Shown here piece by piece: positions 5,848 to 6,520 of a stretch of 6,520 nt of DNA. A program made the position numbers and the translations under genes. This DNA comes from Peptococcaceae bacterium UBA4997 (GTDB lineage: Bacteria; Bacillota; Dehalobacteriia; UBA4068; UBA4997). Under the pieces are notes generated by a model. The model was not told where the DNA came from, ran no database searches, and saw only the letters and a program-made list of their open reading frames with translations. The stretch is taken from the NCBI GenBank assembly GCA_002398485.1, contig DGYV01000039.1, positions 15,939 through 22,458 on the forward strand, read 5' to 3'. How positions within the stretch are numbered: position 1 is the stretch's first letter; each line of letters begins with the position of its first letter.

Positions 5848-6520
5848 TTATTCCCTTTCCTGCATGGCCGCCAAAAGGCTCCTGGCACGGATCTTCACTG
5901 CTGCCAGGTTATTTATTTCATCGATTTTCAACTGGGTGTAAAGCTTGCCGTTTTCCTCCAGGATATCCCTTACCTCGTCTGTAGTTATGGCATCCAGCCC
6001 ACAACCAAAAGAAACCAACTGTACCAGCTCCATATCGGGTTGAGTGGCAACATAGGCGGCGGCATTATACAAACGGCTGTGATAAGTCCACTGGTTCAAC
6101 ACATTCACCCTGCTAACCGGCATAAGGTGCGCAACACTGTCTTCAGTTATCACCACAAAACCCAGCGAACAAAACAATTTATCTATACTATGGTTAATTT
6201 CTCTATCCACATGGTATGGCCTGCCCGCCAGCACAATGATTTTGCGGTTGTGTCTGCGTGCATATTTGATGGCCTTTTGCCCTTCGGCTTTTATATCCTC
6301 ACGCCAGGCACTGTAAACCGAATAGGCCTTCTGCAGGGCTTTTTCCAAATCTTCTTTAGAAACCTCGAATTCCTTTTTAAAAAAGGGCGCCATTTTGGCA
6401 ATAAAAAGCTTATAGTTATTCAAATCTAAATATGGCATTAAAAATTTTGTTTCCTTAAGCCTTAGCACATTCCCACGTAAAAGTTCAGGATAATAGGCTA
6501 CAACAGGACAGTTAAAGTGG
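5848..6520 (-). CDS. Acyl-CoA dehydratase activase-related protein, DUF2229 C-terminal portion; N-terminus beyond right edge
   Basis: Partial gene open at the right edge; the last 223 codons and the TAA (5848-5850) are visible. The visible part matches the C-terminal half of DUF2229, which in the family follows one or two BadF/HgdC-type ATPase domains. Landmarks are HFNCPVVAYYPELLRGN at the edge, VLAGRPYHVDREINHSIDKL (centred near 6200), VITEDSV, and the terminal SFGCGLDAITTDEVRDIL block followed by YTQLKIDEINNLAAVKIRAR and MQERE. The full protein is probably around 1,000 residues. The ATPase domains would supply low-potential electrons to the HgdB-like protein encoded next. An internal GTG at 6468 is not the start: the frame continues upstream with conserved family sequence. 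The promoter of the cluster is outside the window. Confidence 0.9.
   Translation of the reverse strand, partial: HFNCPVVAYYPELLRGNVLRLKETKFLMPYLDLNNYKLFIAKMAPFFKKEFEVSKEDLEKALQKAYSVYSAWREDIKAEGQKAIKYARRHNRKIIVLAGRPYHVDREINHSIDKLFCSLGFVVITEDSVAHLMPVSRVNVLNQWTYHSRLYNAAAYVATQPDMELVQLVSFGCGLDAITTDEVRDILEENGKLYTQLKIDEINNLAAVKIRARSLLAAMQERE

Noticed and set aside
5818..5850. A frameshift or nonsense pseudogene between the DUF2229 and HgdB-like parts
   Set aside because: Both parts are intact and in the same frame, with two stops, a ribosome site and an ATG between them; this is a gene boundary, not damage.
6040..6429. Plus-strand open frame of 129 codons
   Set aside because: Antisense to conserved DUF2229 sequence.
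5848..6468. A complete 206-residue gene starting at GTG 6468
   Set aside because: The frame stays open to the window edge and the extra codons (HFNCPVVAYYPELLRGN) are conserved DUF2229 sequence, so this is the end of a longer gene.
1..6520. tRNA or rRNA genes, CRISPR arrays, insertion sequences, phage genes
   Set aside because: No cloverleaf-like runs, spaced direct repeats, transposase-like frames or terminal inverted repeats were seen; the only repeats are hairpins and the stalk-domain duplication.

Overview
The window looks like the chromosome of an anaerobic member of the Bacillota (clostridia or a relative). The evidence is moderately AT-rich DNA with strong AGGAGG-type ribosome binding sites, some TTG/GTG starts, a secreted CAP protein carrying clostridial-type 'YFKLRD' stalk repeats, and two separate loci for 2-hydroxyacyl-CoA dehydratase activase/HgdB-like iron-sulfur proteins, a family typical of strict anaerobes. 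The genus cannot be fixed from this sequence.

Layout, left to right. Positions 1-506 (minus) hold the N-terminal 168 codons of a stand-alone HgdC/BadF-type activase that runs off the left edge. Positions 507-796 are a divergent control region with a good sigma-A-type promoter for each direction. Positions 797-1756 (plus) encode a secreted CAP/SCP-domain protein and end at a strong hairpin terminator near 1801-1837. Positions 1932-2627 (plus) encode an AlkD-type DNA alkylation repair protein. A hairpin at 2713-2747 with a T-run on both strands closes this gene and also the convergent operon to its right.

Positions 2784-6520 are one minus-strand gene cluster, transcribed right to left. It begins outside the window with a large activase-related protein, of which the last 223 codons (DUF2229 type) are visible. 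Next comes a 441-aa HgdB-like protein with six cysteines, then a five-helix membrane protein of the PF06541 family with a cytoplasmic coiled-coil tail, then a DUF4213/DUF364 protein ('putative heavy-metal chelation' family). The first two genes correspond to the two ends of a protein that is a single chain of about 1,400 residues in many clostridia. Here they are separate genes in the same reading frame, divided by two TAA stops and an internal ribosome binding site.

Working together (inference): the activase module would use ATP hydrolysis to push low-potential electrons into the HgdB-like protein, possibly onto a double-cubane type cluster. The membrane protein, which has a Cys-x2-Cys-x2-Cys motif at its first helix, and the DUF364 protein could supply metal, anchor the complex or handle its substrate. 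This four-gene combination is the most interesting part of the window; its substrate is unknown. The CAP and AlkD genes look like unrelated single-gene units between the two activase loci.
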